This document shows positions 48,685 to 62,157 of a DNA stretch of 64,000 nucleotides, in pieces. Origin of the DNA: Sipunculus nudus (taxonomy: Eukaryota; Annelida; Sipuncula; Golfingiida; Sipunculidae). The DNA is taken from the NCBI GenBank assembly GCA_026874595.1, contig CM049316.1:34419339-34483338 (forward strand), given 5' to 3'. A program made the translations under genes and the position numbers. The first letter of the stretch is position 1, and the number at the start of each line of letters is the position of its first letter. Under the pieces are notes generated by a model. It did no database searches, was not told the origin of the DNA, and was given only the letters and a program-made list of their open reading frames with translations.

Positions 48685-51600
48685 TCTAGAGTTCGTAAAA
48701 AATTAATTTGTTTGTGTGTGGCCTAGGTTTGATTTTATCCTGATATACCTTTTCCACGTCGAACAGGAACACCGGGCTTCATGAATATCTGTGTTGTTTG
48801 ATTGAAAGAGTATTGTACCTTTGAATTCCACCTCAAAATACAGACAGAAGGATTACTTTGAACGTTTTAAGGTTATCAGTTGATCTATTGAATTATAATA
48901 TTATCGTCCGTGTTAAGAAAATGGCTCTGGATAGTCAAGTTTCATTGGTCAATCGACACTGATGAGACTGAAAAGGTTCATTGTTTCTCTTTAATTATAT
49001 TAATGCTTATGGAATGCTTTGATCGTTTTGCCGTACTCTGATCAGTTCATCGGGCTTTTAATTTTGAACAGTTCTGGTACTTTTATTTTGATAATAAATT
49101 CTTTGTTTAAAATATGTGTAAAATGTATGTAATTAATCCCACGTCTCCCTGGTTCCCTGTGTATCGGCTTGTTTATTTAATGCCTGGCCGTTTATCTGCG
49201 AGTGTTCATTTATCCTATGCCTGTCTGGTTCTGTGTGTGATTATGTGTCCCATGCCAGGCTAGTCCTCTAAGTTTGACTTGTTTATTCCAGAACTATTTC
49301 ATCTGAATCAAACCTGTATTTAAAGTATAAAGGTATTGGTGAATTCCCAGGTAGTGAAAATACCTCCAGGTAGTGAAATTGCGCACGCAGAGTAATCTCC
49401 TAGTTTTTCTAAGGTTTATTGAATATTTCGCATAGTGTGCTCAGCCTTATACTGTATAATTGATTCCTATTTAGGCATTCTGTCCTTCTGCTTGAATGAT
49501 ATAATAATTATATCCCATGTACTAGGTTTTGTATGCCACCACTTAATTGATGAGTATTCAAAGCTTTCATGATTATAATAACCTGATAGTTACCTTGTAA
49601 TCCTAAAAAACATTAACATTTCTCAACTTAACAATTATATAACAGTAATTATAAAATATATCACATAGGTGAAGCTTTTTATAACTATTTTATATATCCT
49701 TGACATTACAGAGTATAATACACGGCAACTCCATCAAATAATCACACCAACAAAGCTTTACACCCATCTAGGGTTAACATTAATTTCAAATCAGTAAATT
49801 AATTCGTGACAGCGACCATGCCGGATTCCGTGCTCAATTAAAATCAGGTATGGCATATGCAACAGTATCCTGATTTTGCCGTCGCTGACAATGGGAGAAC
49901 GATTACAGTTACAATTTTTGTTGATAAATTAATTAACTACAATAGGAAGTTGCCTTTCTTAAATAACTAATAGCCTTTGGGTAAAGGGCATGTGAATATA
50001 ATGAAATCCCAGCCATTTTTATTATATCTCTATTCATAGTTGAATTGAAAGGTCCTCTTAAATGTTATTTACGTTAACTTAATGAATATCGGATACGTTT
50101 GACATAATAAAGCCATGCTGCTTATTCTATGTCATATAATTAGTCACATTCAGGTTTAAGTCCTCGCCAGCATTCGATTTTTGGCAGCTTGGAATTATTT
50201 AGTATAAAAAAAAGGCGGCCACGGGAAACTTGTGAAATGATGAGAACTTTTGATTATGTTAAAAAAAAGACACAGGAACTCTCCGAAGACAGTGCCCAAG
50301 CCAGGGGTGGATACAGGAGCTAAGAAGGTGGGGGGGGGGGGCAACTCCTTCAATATTGGAGAAACTTCTTTCTGAATATTTAGTCTGGAGCTGTTTAAAT
50401 AGTATTATTATGCAAAATCCGTTATTGTTTTAATCTTACTTTTTTATTTTATATATTTTGTCAAAAAAGAGATCGCGTGCTACATGCGTCCCATAAGTCA
50501 ACCCTTGCAAGCGAGTATTTTTTGGGGGGAAGAAATGTGCTGCGTAACAGCAGATTATAACGGGAAATGGCGACGGCAAAGCAGAAAACAGATATTAAGA
50601 TATAATGCAATTTTACAGTGTCGATACCAAAGTTGTAAACTAAACCCATGTAACGTAGGCTATGTAGGGTTTTGGATTTATTCAGCTTTGAGTTTTGATG
50701 GAAAATCGAAAAATAACAATGACATTAAAAAAATCTCGTTTTTCTAAGGCCCCGGTTAAGGAGTCTCCGAGTCGAGCTTTGGATGTCTGACTACAGTGTC
50801 ATCGCCCTCACAGGAAGTATCATTTGTAGTATGTGACTACTAATATACCTCAATAAGAATGCTAATTAACCGTTGCGATTACAGTTGTGTTATAGAACAA
50901 AGTAGGCCCCAAATAAAAGTTAAAGAAGGATTTTTCCTGAATTACCTCTTTAAATTGAAAACGTATAATGGTGATCCAGATTAATTTAACATTGATTGGA
51001 TTGCTCCATAGGGTGCTAAAAGGGGTTCTACATGGCGGAGGTGTAAACAGAAGCTGTGTGTCTTTTATAAACGTATACAGTAAGGTGACATTTAATGATA
51101 ACTGGAAAGCTGCGTAGGGGTTGTGTGTTTTATAACACGTTGTGAGTACCGCCATGACTTGTTTTATGTTGTGGTTTGACAAAGAGCGTCTGGTTCACTT
51201 TTCTAAGGTCAGGACCATCCATAATGATATATCACTGGATAATGATATATCATTTGTTATATTAAAGTCTTCTCTAAACATCCTTGATGGCTCTCGTGGG
51301 CACTTTTTGTAGAGAATATAACCTCAGGTGCATTATACCTGCCCATCTGTCTTTGACACTTTGTAACTTTGTTAATGCACCAACTTTTATCCAATTGACA
51401 TACTTGACAGAAATGTATGGCAAAAAAACTAGTAGCAAACTAAGTAATCCATTTCTACATAAAATGACAAAATACACTATATATTACCTGTCTAAAATGG
51501 TCTTTAACTAGAGGCGTTATGCGATACATATAAATATCTGATGGCACAGTAGCTGAAAACTATTTTATATTATAAAAGGGTCTCGGGCCCAGGGTTCCAA

Positions 51601-52331
51601 TGTTGGTACATTAGGATCTCTAAATAATGTGAAATACTGTCGAATACAATTTAAATAAATGAAAGATCAATTTAAGACTAATTAACATCGAAATAAAACG
51701 CTTCATCTATTATATTATAAGATAAAGTAGTATGCGTATATATGAATTCATATTTCGCATACCGTGCTTAGCGTGATGTGGTATCATACAGAAAAAAAAA
51801 TAATTTCTCTCTTCCTGAAAGCATAAACAATGTTAAATTGAGTCTCTGATACATTTGATCCAAATTTAGCATTTTTATTTTTAATTATACTCAGCAGTTT
51901 CATCTTCATAATAGTGTTACTCGTTGTATCAGCACATTCGATCAACCTTTGTCCCGTCAAACACACGCCAGAGGTCGTTTCTAATCAAAACGAATCTCTT
52001 CTACCCAGAGAGTGTAGCACTATCCACACACACAAAAAGGTCTATCAATGAATATCAAGGAAAAACCTCCTGCATGCAAACGGCCGTGCGCACGTCACCA
52101 TAGAACGGAATAATCGGGTTGCGGCGACTGGCGAACGGTCCAAATAGAAAGCATGCATTGACAACATTAATGCAAAATATAAGCCTAACGGTTATAAAGA
52201 ATATCATTGTCTTTATTGTTTTTAATTTCGTCTAACCTGGGGAACTACATTGCGGCGCGATATCGATGACGTGGCGGTGTAAATACAAACAATATCATGT
52301 GCAACCAAGTTGAATCTCGTGTTTGGTAAAC

Positions 52332-52445
52332 CCGGATGATGTCCTGGCCCCACTCGGAACACACTGTCTTATCTTCGGGTGGTCTCGGGAGAATACGAAT
52401 TCGGCCGAGGACTTCCGGGTGATCCTGGTCAATGTGGTTCGCCAT
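52332..52445 (-). CDS. Candidate exon, possibly RGK-like gene (alternative first exon or internal exon)
   Basis: The open frame is GC-rich in an AT-rich setting, from ATG (context AACATGG) through ILPRPPEDKTVCSEWGQDII to a possible donor CGG/GTTTAC. Taken from the ATG it is 38 codons in phase 0. Taken as an internal exon from CATTGACCAG/GAT it is 31 codons, also phase 0 at both ends. Spliced to the 43.0 kb exon it would place an EW pair shortly before the CxxVDAYVI segment, echoing the EW...C...DAY order in GEM-type proteins, though with a longer spacing. It could instead start an unrelated gene. The donor is weak and no homologue is recognised with confidence. Confidence 0.35.
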
Positions 52446-52999
52446 GTTTGTATACAATGGTTGCCTCGAAGCCGCTGAAGTAGAGTCTCGTGTGAACAAG
52501 GTATTGTAGGGTCCTATCATTGTCTCAATAGATCTTGACCCTGTGCGACGGGTTGCAGTGTGGGACGGCCGGGACTACTTGTCTTAACAGTTAACTTTCA
52601 AATTCATATTTGTTAAATTTCGAGGGAGCCCTTTCTGTATGCATTTCAAATGCTAATGCTTGCAAAAAAGTACTTATTCAGCGAAGTCCTTGAACAAGTG
52701 TTGTCAAACATTTGAACGGACTACACTGGCACCAAAGCTACCATTTTCACTAAATTTATACGCCGATGGTGTATTTCCGGTGCATTGTGGGTGGCAGATT
52801 TTAAAGCCCCCAAATATTAACAAGCAGAGTTGTACTTTTGTGAGTCCAATTTTTCAAAGTGCGTTCTTCCGTTACGAGGAAAGCACGGATAACCTCTTAA
52901 TCAAAGACCTCACAGTGTTTTCTGCACTCTAAAAACATGTCAACATTTTGCATGGTAAATACATATTTAATGCAAACTTTAAATACAATACTCCCCATA

Positions 53000-55015
53000 T
53001 TTTCCTAAATGTGTGATAGCCCCTGGTTTAATTTGATTTCAAAATAAATTAGCAAAAAAAAACCCCCCTCTGGACAGGGGTGTTGAAACGAAGTAAAGGT
53101 TAGATATCACTCTACGCCAATCAACAGTTTCTAGCGCGTTAACTTTAACCTCTTCAGTGATGTTTTACCCGGCAGGAGCCTATTACGATATTTAACGTGT
53201 ATTATCTAGAGTTAATCCCTTTGTTCTTTTATATATAAAAATTAAAACGAAAACACCGATCCCACCTCAAGAAGGCTGTTCGTATTGTTTATGTCCCTGT
53301 GGTTATCACATGTGGAGGCGGGGCGACAAAATGATCAAAACACATTCAAAACGGACATCTGAGGCTAAGTTGAACGAACCCGAGTTTCGCGACATATGCA
53401 ATACACATGAAAATCATATGCATTCTATGAAATAAGGTAAGTGAAGAGCTGGATTAGCTGCAAGGGGACCATCAGCATAAGGGAAAACGCATCCCTTTAT
53501 CTTTTGGATTAACTGAAACTAAAATGTTTTAATTCAATACAACAGATGTTGCCAAATGTTATTCATTCCCGATAGGTGGCGTTGTTGGGATGAACGATTT
53601 GTCTTTTGATGGTACATGTATAACATTCCTACTGCAAAATTATACACGAAAGTTGTCCAACTCCGCTGTAACTTTAATGTACAATAGTCCCTCTTGAGGT
53701 ATTGAATATGTCTTTTGTCATGCGACTATTAAAGTAATTTTAATTTCCATGCACAATGCAATAGTACTTTATTGTCACTAATTACAAATGAATAATTATC
53801 CCCAAGACCGGGTGGCCTGAGAATAATTCTGGTCACCTATAATTACTATGTGGGGTCTTATTTAAAACAACTGAGTCATAAAATGTGATGATTATATGTT
53901 TTCACTAACTCGCAATAATAAAATGTCCATGTGACCTGATTAGCTTCCATTTGCATTATAATTTGTGTGCAAAGTCGTAACAGATCGGTTTAGAACGGAA
54001 AAGGATTATTAATAATTATATTGTTAATACCATGGGACTAAAACATAGTGAACCTAGTCGGAGTAGAATTCGTGATAATGCCGCGCGCTCTATTGAAATT
54101 AAACAATAACTGAAGACAACGTTACAAATGGGAGACTTTTGTTACGAATTTTTACGAATCTTTCTGGATCGTAATTCTGGTTGCGTCTAATTATTATCTA
54201 ACAAGCAGTCGGGACTGCTTATATAACTCACAAAATCCGACATTTTACAAGGATCCTGATCAAATGGTTATGTTACGTAAGTGTATGAATCCAGGCTAAC
54301 AGAAATGTGTGACAGTGTAAGGGATTGTCTTGATGTAGGCATCAGAGCTTAACCACCAGTGGCCCGCAGAATAAAGGCGGCCTCGGTTTGGTTACGCCTG
54401 TCACCTCGCTCCAAATGTGATGCTTCCCGAGTCATAGTGAAAGATAAAGGCCCCAGTTTCCCTTATTCGCAAAGACAAAGAAACAATTCAATTATGGCGA
54501 TCGAAATAAACTTTTGAGTTTACTGGCTTGATCCCTGGGTTTATCCCTAATTCTAACTAATGCATTACTGTTTTTTAGTTAAGGTGCTAACACACTTGCA
54601 CACACACACACGAACCAACCACCCAAATAATACTCTTAAATATTAAAGACGGTGTTGACGGTGTTGTCCGAAACCTCTGGTCCTACAAATCCCCATTTCT
54701 CTCTGAAAGGTCAAGAAAACGGCGGCTAAAAGTCTGCATCAGTCACATTTAGCTTGTGTCAAGCCGGACCAAGGAAACACTGATCTGATACAATGAAGTG
54801 ACGCATGTCTTGATTAAGACTAACGGCGATGTAGCATCAATGTAGTAAGCATTATGACGTCACAACTGTATCAGAGGCATTTAAACTACTAGGTATTTAT
54901 AGACTCATTCTTTATAAAACCAAAATATAAGTGATAACGGGTAAATCTATTTATTTTTAACTAATTTTCAAGATTATGATCGAATAATAAGTGCATGTAT
55001 ACGTAAAGTAAATAC
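53000..55015. other. Unassigned sequence in the putative RGK-like intron
   Basis: AT-rich sequence with no recognised exon, repeat copy or long open frame. A short CA run occurs at 54600-54612. Confidence 0.4.
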
Positions 55016-55098
55016 CTGAATTGTGTCGTAATCTTGTACAACAAGTCTCGCCTCTTCATCATCCAGACACACTGAAACTGAATTCCTGTCTCGGAGGT
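55016..55098 (-). CDS. Candidate upstream exon of the RGK-like GTPase
   Basis: This is an 83 base stretch between a good acceptor (CTCTTGTTTCAG) and a donor (ATTCAG/GTATTTAC). It holds two bases of a split codon and 27 codons, ending in phase 0. The peptide includes NSVSVCLDDEEARLVVQDYD. In RGK GTPases the segment after the P-loop has the form YERxLxVDGEExxLxVxD, and the candidate matches it in order and spacing (SVSV..DDEEARLVVQD). It lies upstream of the clear RGK exon on the same strand, and both meet in phase 0. The P-loop (G1) exon that should precede it was not identified. The match is short, so assignment is tentative. Confidence 0.5.
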
Positions 55099-55896
55099 CT
55101 GAAACAAGAGAGATATATATGATATATATATAAAAGTATAAAAATATACTGATGTGCACGTGTTTTTCCCAACTGGAAAAAAAATATGCCACCACCGATG
55201 CTGAAGCATCAATGTTGGGCGCGATCGCAAGGTATTAGGTTTTTAGCAATTTTCTAGCGCAGGGATCCCTTGCTAAGCATTAATGGGCACATACTACGAA
55301 TCCTTAGCAGCCAAGCTTTCACAGACCTTGATTCAGCGAGCCACTCTGGAGTCATTTTTATGAATAAAGAAAAAAAAAAGCAATTGAAAAAATGAAATGA
55401 CTCGCGTAAACTTGTTTCGCGTAAACTTGTTTTACGCATCTAAAGTAGCGCCGTCTTGAGCTCCTTCTCGACAAAACCCTAAGGATTGCCAGGAGATTAT
55501 CGGAAATTTGACAAAGCAAAAAAAAAAAAAAAAAGCCACATATTCCTGCCTCGTTTCTGGTATACAAGTGTTCTTGTTCAGAAGATGTGTGAATAATGTA
55601 TTGTTTACGTTATGTTCGTTGGATTTGATTTGCATTTTTACATTATTAATTAAATATAATTTTTTTTTATATTTAAATGAAAATCCAACATCGTTTTGGA
55701 GAACTGATCAAGCTGTTGCTATAATCTCTCATTCTATAAATCCATTTGAAACCTATGGATGATGATACAACCATCCTTTAACGACACCAATGACCATAAA
55801 ACAAGTTTCAAAACAATTCATGCAGCTGAACAGCGTGGGGGGGGGGGGGGTTAATAACAAAAACCACCCCCTCCCCTTGTTAAAATAAGTAGAAGG

Positions 55897-55899
<3 letters not shown>

Positions 55900-55947
<48 letters not shown>
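55900..55947. repeat. (TA)n microsatellite
   Basis: TA tract close to a G tract at 55838-55850. Confidence 0.95.
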
Positions 55948-55949
<2 letters not shown>

Positions 55950-56060
55950 TTTATTGACGCCCCTCACTTGTAGTGACACCTGTATGGAATGATTTATACG
56001 ATCGGGTATCTGTGTATCTGCGTGTATATTTTCATGACAAATGTGATATATGTTTATGAT

Positions 56061-56146
56061 AAACGGGTAAGCTAGAACTGTTTTTGTGACATCTAAAAAT
56101 GGAATAAACGGGAAAGCTAGAACTGTTTTTGTGACATCTAAAATGT
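56061..56146 (+). repeat. 45 bp tandem duplication
   Basis: Two near-identical units, AAACGGG(T/A)AAGCTAGAACTG followed by TTTTTGTGACATCTAAAA. This is a recent local duplication with no coding meaning. Confidence 0.85.
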
Positions 56147-56873
56147 AATAGAAAAAACATGCAGATTTTAATTTCATTATATAAATGAAAAATCAAAAAG
56201 GTTAGCCCAAAAGAAAGGTTTTGTTCTCAGGCAATTTTTTTTAAATCAATGCGGTACCCTTTTTTTTGTATGTTTCGATTCAAATGTCATTTGATTAGGG
56301 AAAAGCATGATACTAACAGATAATAAGAGCACTATATAACAAAGGATCTTTTCAAAATTGTATTATTTTATCTTCTTGAAAGACGAAAATCAAAATCAAA
56401 ATTGTTGATGCGTGGGGTTAAAATTGACGCGGGTGGTGCCTGAGAACCAAACGTTTTTTGGCCTTATGGAATATCATTAAAAACCTGCCCCCGTGTGAAC
56501 TATTCTGTTACATAGTATTATCAGAGACACACTGTTTTTTCAGTGACCGTTAGGGCGATGCCAAATGATTAATATTGATGCATATACATAAGGGATGTAT
56601 TTTTACTGATTCATGAAAGCACCTAGGCATGTTTATCAGGGACTTTGTTTCAGAAACCAGTGCGGCCGGGCGATATTTCTTTTTTTATCTTTTTATTTTA
56701 CGTTTTTGATCGTAAAAATCTTATGACAACAGTGGACATAAGCTAAAAACAGACATATTTTTATTGAGATGATTGAGATGCAGCGAGATATTTGGAGTCG
56801 GGGCAAATAGATGAGTGTGGTACTTAAGAAACCAACCTTACATTTTATTTTGTTTTGTGTTATTAATGCCATA

Positions 56874-56875
<2 letters not shown>

Positions 56876-56932
<57 letters not shown>
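56876..56932. repeat. (TA)n microsatellite
   Basis: Uninterrupted TA tract. The interval 56.2-58.3 kb holds nothing else recognised. Confidence 0.95.
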
Positions 56933-56935
<3 letters not shown>

Positions 56936-58369
56936 GTCTGTCCCGAACGTTTGCTTTTGTCTGTGTTAATATCTAAAAAAAGTTATTCACGCCATGAGTA
57001 TGTTTAAACTAAGTTATAGAGGTGATCTAGAGACTGGTTGCCGTAAAATTAACCTATATTTGGGGTTTATAACGGCATATGTGACCCTCTCTCTTACATG
57101 AGTCGATATGCTGAGATGTCAGAGTGACAGACATTGTTATGTCGAAAATCCCAGTAAAATATCGATGTCTCGCGGAGGAAACAAATATTTCGTATTTTTT
57201 ACAAGGCGTCAAAGGTGCATTTGTACTCCGAATAAACAAGTCCAACCCTTCAACATATCTGTGAATTTATCGTAACAACATCCCTGCATCATGTGCGCTA
57301 AACCTTTCGTTATACGTAACGGTAAATATCCAATTACTTTATTGATATTGTGACTGCATACAAGGCATACTGCATACAGGTCACGTGAATGCCCGAAGAA
57401 AGGACGGACAGCGGTGACAAAAGAGATGTGTTTTACCCTTTGGTTCCTACATGTACTCGTTTTTTACATGTACAACAGATGTAGTCTGATGTTAAGATTA
57501 CCGGCTTTCGACAGCGGTATGTTTGTAATAAGTTGGGTAATCACCGCAGTGCAATTTTTCATATGACGCGCTTCACAACTTTAATCAAGTTTTATCAATA
57601 AACATAGGGTGACTAAGGATTTGTGTTGGAAGTGTTGGTAGGGATACGCGCTCTCCGAGTGCCCTCTGACGAGCGTTTTATCACTTTAATATTTGAACTT
57701 ACGCTCATGGAACTGTCAGCTTATGGTTATTAAATAATTCCTTTTTCGGCAATATATTATATGATCAGTCATTTTTTTTATTAAACATGGTAATTTATCA
57801 GGCTGGCGTTCAAAAGATGCGGGGAACATAGCATCTGTTTTATAACAGACCAGCAGCCCTTGCCCGGCAACCATGTTTAAACAGTACTTAGAGTGTGTTG
57901 ACATGCCCGGCTACCACATGAAAAGCCTCCTTGGTTATTAAAGCAGAATGTTTTGGCTCTCTGCCGCCCAAACAGCTTATCAGGTCTCTCAGATACCGAC
58001 CAAAGTACTTCAAATAACAAACTGAGCCAATTAGAACATCCCCAGAAAGTGACTTAGGTAAGGAATTGGCGAAAGCGACATGATGGGATTTGGCCCAGTT
58101 AACCGATTACCAACGCATAGACTCCAGGCAATAAAGGGCCCGGCTTTCCCAGCACGACCAGAGTTTGTTGCTTATGTTTTGCACCTGTGTGACCATGCAT
58201 CTGTCGTGTAAATCCTGACTGGCGTCGGTCACTTAGGAGTTCGGGGCTGTTAGTGTTTATGATACCCTACAATAATTCGAGAACTTTGGCGTTATCCAAA
58301 AAAAAAAAAATGCTGGTCCGTTTTAACTTTGTCGATACACGTCCCTTGTCGCCAAGTTCTCTTGAATTT

Positions 58370-58830
58370 CACCTGGACGTTTTCGCCTGGATTAAGTCGA
58401 GTCCACAACATACGAGTCACAGTGCAAGTCCAAGTCCAGGCCACTCGAGTCCAAGTCCAAGTTTGAGTCCTTATGGTTCGAGTCCCAGTCACCTTCTTCA
58501 AGTCCGAGTCATTTAGAACTCGGAGTCCGTGTCTGAGTCCGATACAAAAAAAATTGTATAAACAGAAATTTATGAAGGATATTTGAGATAATCATGTAAA
58601 TTTTCTGTTAGTGCCCTTTCCCTGAATGTTTAATAATATTTACCCCCTGGCCTGATGAAGAGTTAAAACCCGGTATTTATAGTCTTAGTTACTATATAAC
58701 CTCCCCATGTGTACCGAGGTTTCTTCTTCCACAAGACTCGAGATGGACCCTGCCTAATTTCTCATGTCCTTATCTCCGAGCAAAGGACACTCGAGTCCTT
58801 TAAAAAGCGGACTGTAGTCCTACACCACTG
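58370..58830. mobile_element. Possible hAT-like element end with AGTCC repeats
   Basis: 58390-58545 is dense in GAGTCC/AAGTCC hexamers. A second cluster (58736-58825) carries the reverse arrangement and ends GTAGTCCTACACCACTG at 58830. Reverse-complemented, CAGTGGTGTAGGACTAC is a typical hAT terminus. The following bases GTTACCTC would be a target duplication, but the opposite end was not found. Frames across the hexamers (Ser-Pro or Thr-Trp-rich) are by-products. Confidence 0.35.
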
Positions 58831-60661
58831 GTTACCTCCAATCTTTAAAAAAGATTGTTGAGGATAACTGGTGGGTTTCTTGCTTGTTAATATTTGTAAC
58901 ATAGAGGTCATAGTTAATATCAAACAAAGAGACCTATAGGCACAAAGATTCCCCGGCCATGTATTTAACTCTGTGAATGTAGTATTAGTGATACCCCAAA
59001 TATCACCAAAACTTGGCAAAATTCCCCTGTTAAATTCAAAATAATTGCAAAATACAATTAGCAATTAGCAATTATAAGTAATTAGTTATACTGATGACCC
59101 TGATTTAACTGGGAGCAATTTTGGATGTAATTTGTTAACTTGATAGATTTTAACAAGAGGACAGGTTATTAAATATAGCTGGTTGTCTTGGTTGTGACCA
59201 AGAAATATGCCTGCAACATTTAATGCTAACAGATACTGCTGTTGCTTGGATATTTGGTACTAGATTTAACATATATATACACACGCTTGACTGCAAACAT
59301 CAAGTATTCAAAGGTGAAATCGTAAAATTGTGATGGTTGGTAACATCTTGATTTGCATGAAAAAGGCATTTTGAAACAAATCTCTCAAGTGACCCATATC
59401 GCCCACGGGCAATGATATGAATCTTGGATGACGTGTCATATCACGCATTCCGGGCCGCGGTATCTGAATGACAATATGTAAAGCCGTTTAAAAAATTTAG
59501 GTTTGTACTGAGATGTATACATGCTACATATTGATATATTTAAGCAATTATTTAGCCCCCCCCCCCCCCTTAGACTCGGAGGCTTATGGATGTTTATAAG
59601 TTTATTTATTTATTCATATTTGCGCGAAAAAAAAAAATATGTGTCGACCCAACCCTTGACCATAGGCCGTACACTCCATTGCCGATCCCCATTATCGCTC
59701 ATTTGCCCGGGGGGGGGGGGGGGGGGGTGGGGGGGGGGTTCACAATGATAATCGGCGGCTGCTTAAAGCTTCTTTCAGATGTTAACATCATATGCCTGAA
59801 ACCGCTTTTTGGCATCAGAAATGACGCGTGCTTGTACAATAAAGGGTGATAGCCTTCCTTTTCACCACCCTACCACCTTTAAAGCTTAACCACAAATTAC
59901 CCGTATGTGCCAGCTGTATATGAGTAAAACGAGATAAAGACGATAAATGGTCATTTATATAATTTATTTTCATTTTAGATGTTCCCTTGTAGACTGTCCC
60001 TATGGAAACGAGTAATCGAGTCAATCTGGTAATTCCTATTCACTGCTCGAGTACAAAATCTGCTACCGATTCCTGTTTAGCTAAGAGAGAGAGAGAAGGG
60101 GGGGGGGGGTGCAGAGAGACGAATAACGAGGCGTGCTCGATCCGGTCACATTTCAGACCGAGTTTGTTGACAGAACAATGGATAACCCAACACTGATCCT
60201 TTCGTGCGAACTGGTAAGCCCTCATTTTAGCCCCACAGTAGCCATTATGTTTTACCCGTCACCTGAGACAAAGAAGGGATGATTAATTAATTTTGTAATG
60301 TGTAATCAAAGAAATCTGGATTTTGCGGAGATGTGCCATCTGTTAATAATGTTTAGTCCTGCCGATCAATTTTCCATACCATGTTTACAATTTAAACATA
60401 GTGGTTTCTGGTGCTTTCCTTATCAAATACATTTTCGAATCCATGAGACTCATTAATAAAAGTTTCTTGGGAGAAAAGAGCAGCTAGACGAATGATTTGA
60501 CGGATGGTTTCAGTATTAATATATTAACATTTCACTAACACGACCTACTGTCGGACCAGATAAAATGGTCGTGGTGATAGTGGGAAGTTTTTATGTTTAC
60601 AAATAGTGGTCATTTTAGCTGAGGTGGTCGTCACACGGGTTTATCGTCAGGCGTGATTTGC

Positions 60662-60663
<2 letters not shown>

Positions 60664-60712
<49 letters not shown>
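60664..60712. repeat. (TA)n microsatellite
   Basis: TA tract followed by a short TG run. Flanking 58.83-62.09 kb contains C and G tracts (59557-59569, 59709-59738, 60098-60109) and no recognised gene. Confidence 0.95.
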
Positions 60713-60714
<2 letters not shown>

Positions 60715-62094
60715 AATGTGTGTGTGTAAAGGTCTGTGTTGGTAGCTTGCGTTAGTTTAAAATCCATTACCGATACAGTAAAAGTTAATTTCATAAATTT
60801 TCATAGGGTTCAGGAAAGCAATTCAACATATATATACTCCTATGCGCGTCCCATTTACCAGGAGAAGGTAGGGAAGGTGTAGTGTTCAGAAGGGACTGAA
60901 TTACATTAGTCAAGTGATTTCCCTTGAGGTTCTCCTATTAGCAGGGTAAGCAGATTGAATGAAAATGAGAAGTATTCCTCTCAGATGACTCTCGTAATAT
61001 GTTAAAAGCATTGACAGCGAACTGGTATCCTGCATCATGTTCTCGGTAGCCTTAATTTTCTTAAGAACACTCACAAAGTGTGAATTACATTCACATGCTT
61101 CCGGACATCCCTCCTTCAAAGGTCTGCCTAGATACAGAAGTATAGATGCCTACCGAGTGGTGTATTAAAGGCTGGCAGAAATGTAAAATTTTCACAGCTA
61201 TTATAAGCCGTTTTCAAAGGTGATCCAAACATAAGGGTTTGAATATTGGCTCTCACAATTTAGTCCAGCAGATAAGTGCAGAACACCAAATTTAGTATAT
61301 GTAATCCCTAGGGCCTATCTTTTTCATAAAATAACGTTAGCCAACAAAAATGTCAAGATGTCCGCCATTGACCATTTTGACATCAGGCTTTGGAAATTAA
61401 GTATGACTTATTTGTCTAATTTCAAAGATTTTTTTATCGATTCTTAGGATTAAGGACAAGCTGAATCCAATTTCAATCGAATAAAAGCTCAACCATTCAT
61501 GCGTTCACTAGGTTTCTTATATTTAATGTAAATATGGTGCAACTGCAAGAGGCTTTTTTCAAGCAAATTGTTGCAATTAACCGAAGTTGCATTTAGGCGA
61601 AGTTCACCGTCTACCATGTGTAAAGGGAAGCCGAATGATCGATTGGACCGCCGAATATCTTATTAATTAAGCATTTGTTTTGTAACACTATTCGTATTTT
61701 GATAAAGAATAAAAACACCAGTATTAGATAACTTTTAATAAAATAAAAAATATTTACAGGAGAACACATTAAAAGCCAAGCCATAGATATTTATTAAAGA
61801 TCACATATATTAACAAAGGCAATATACTTCATATACAAAAAAAATATACAAAATATGCAAAATGTCCGATGTAATTTACATCATGTTAACACTTAAAGAA
61901 CTCTGTGATTTGCTTCTGATTTACGGTGAGTTGAGCTGTGTCCTGCACGTTTGTCTCCAGTGCGTAAAAGTGTTCTATCTGGCACCAAGACTTGTCTGAC
62001 TGTTCCAAGTAAAATGCGGGAGGTATTTTAACCTACCATTATTAACCCACTTCAAAGAGATGTGTGCTGTGACCGTATCGAACTGCCTCACCGA

Positions 62095-62095
62095 G

Positions 62096-62154
<59 letters not shown>

Positions 62155-62157
62155 GAG
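62095..62157. repeat. (GA)n microsatellite
   Basis: About 30 GA units with a few breaks. The minus-strand frame across it (Leu-Ser repeats) is an artefact. Confidence 0.95.

Noticed and set aside
58253-58516. Ser-Pro-rich frame and its Thr-Trp-rich antisense
   Set aside because: Both arise from AGTCC hexamer repeats.
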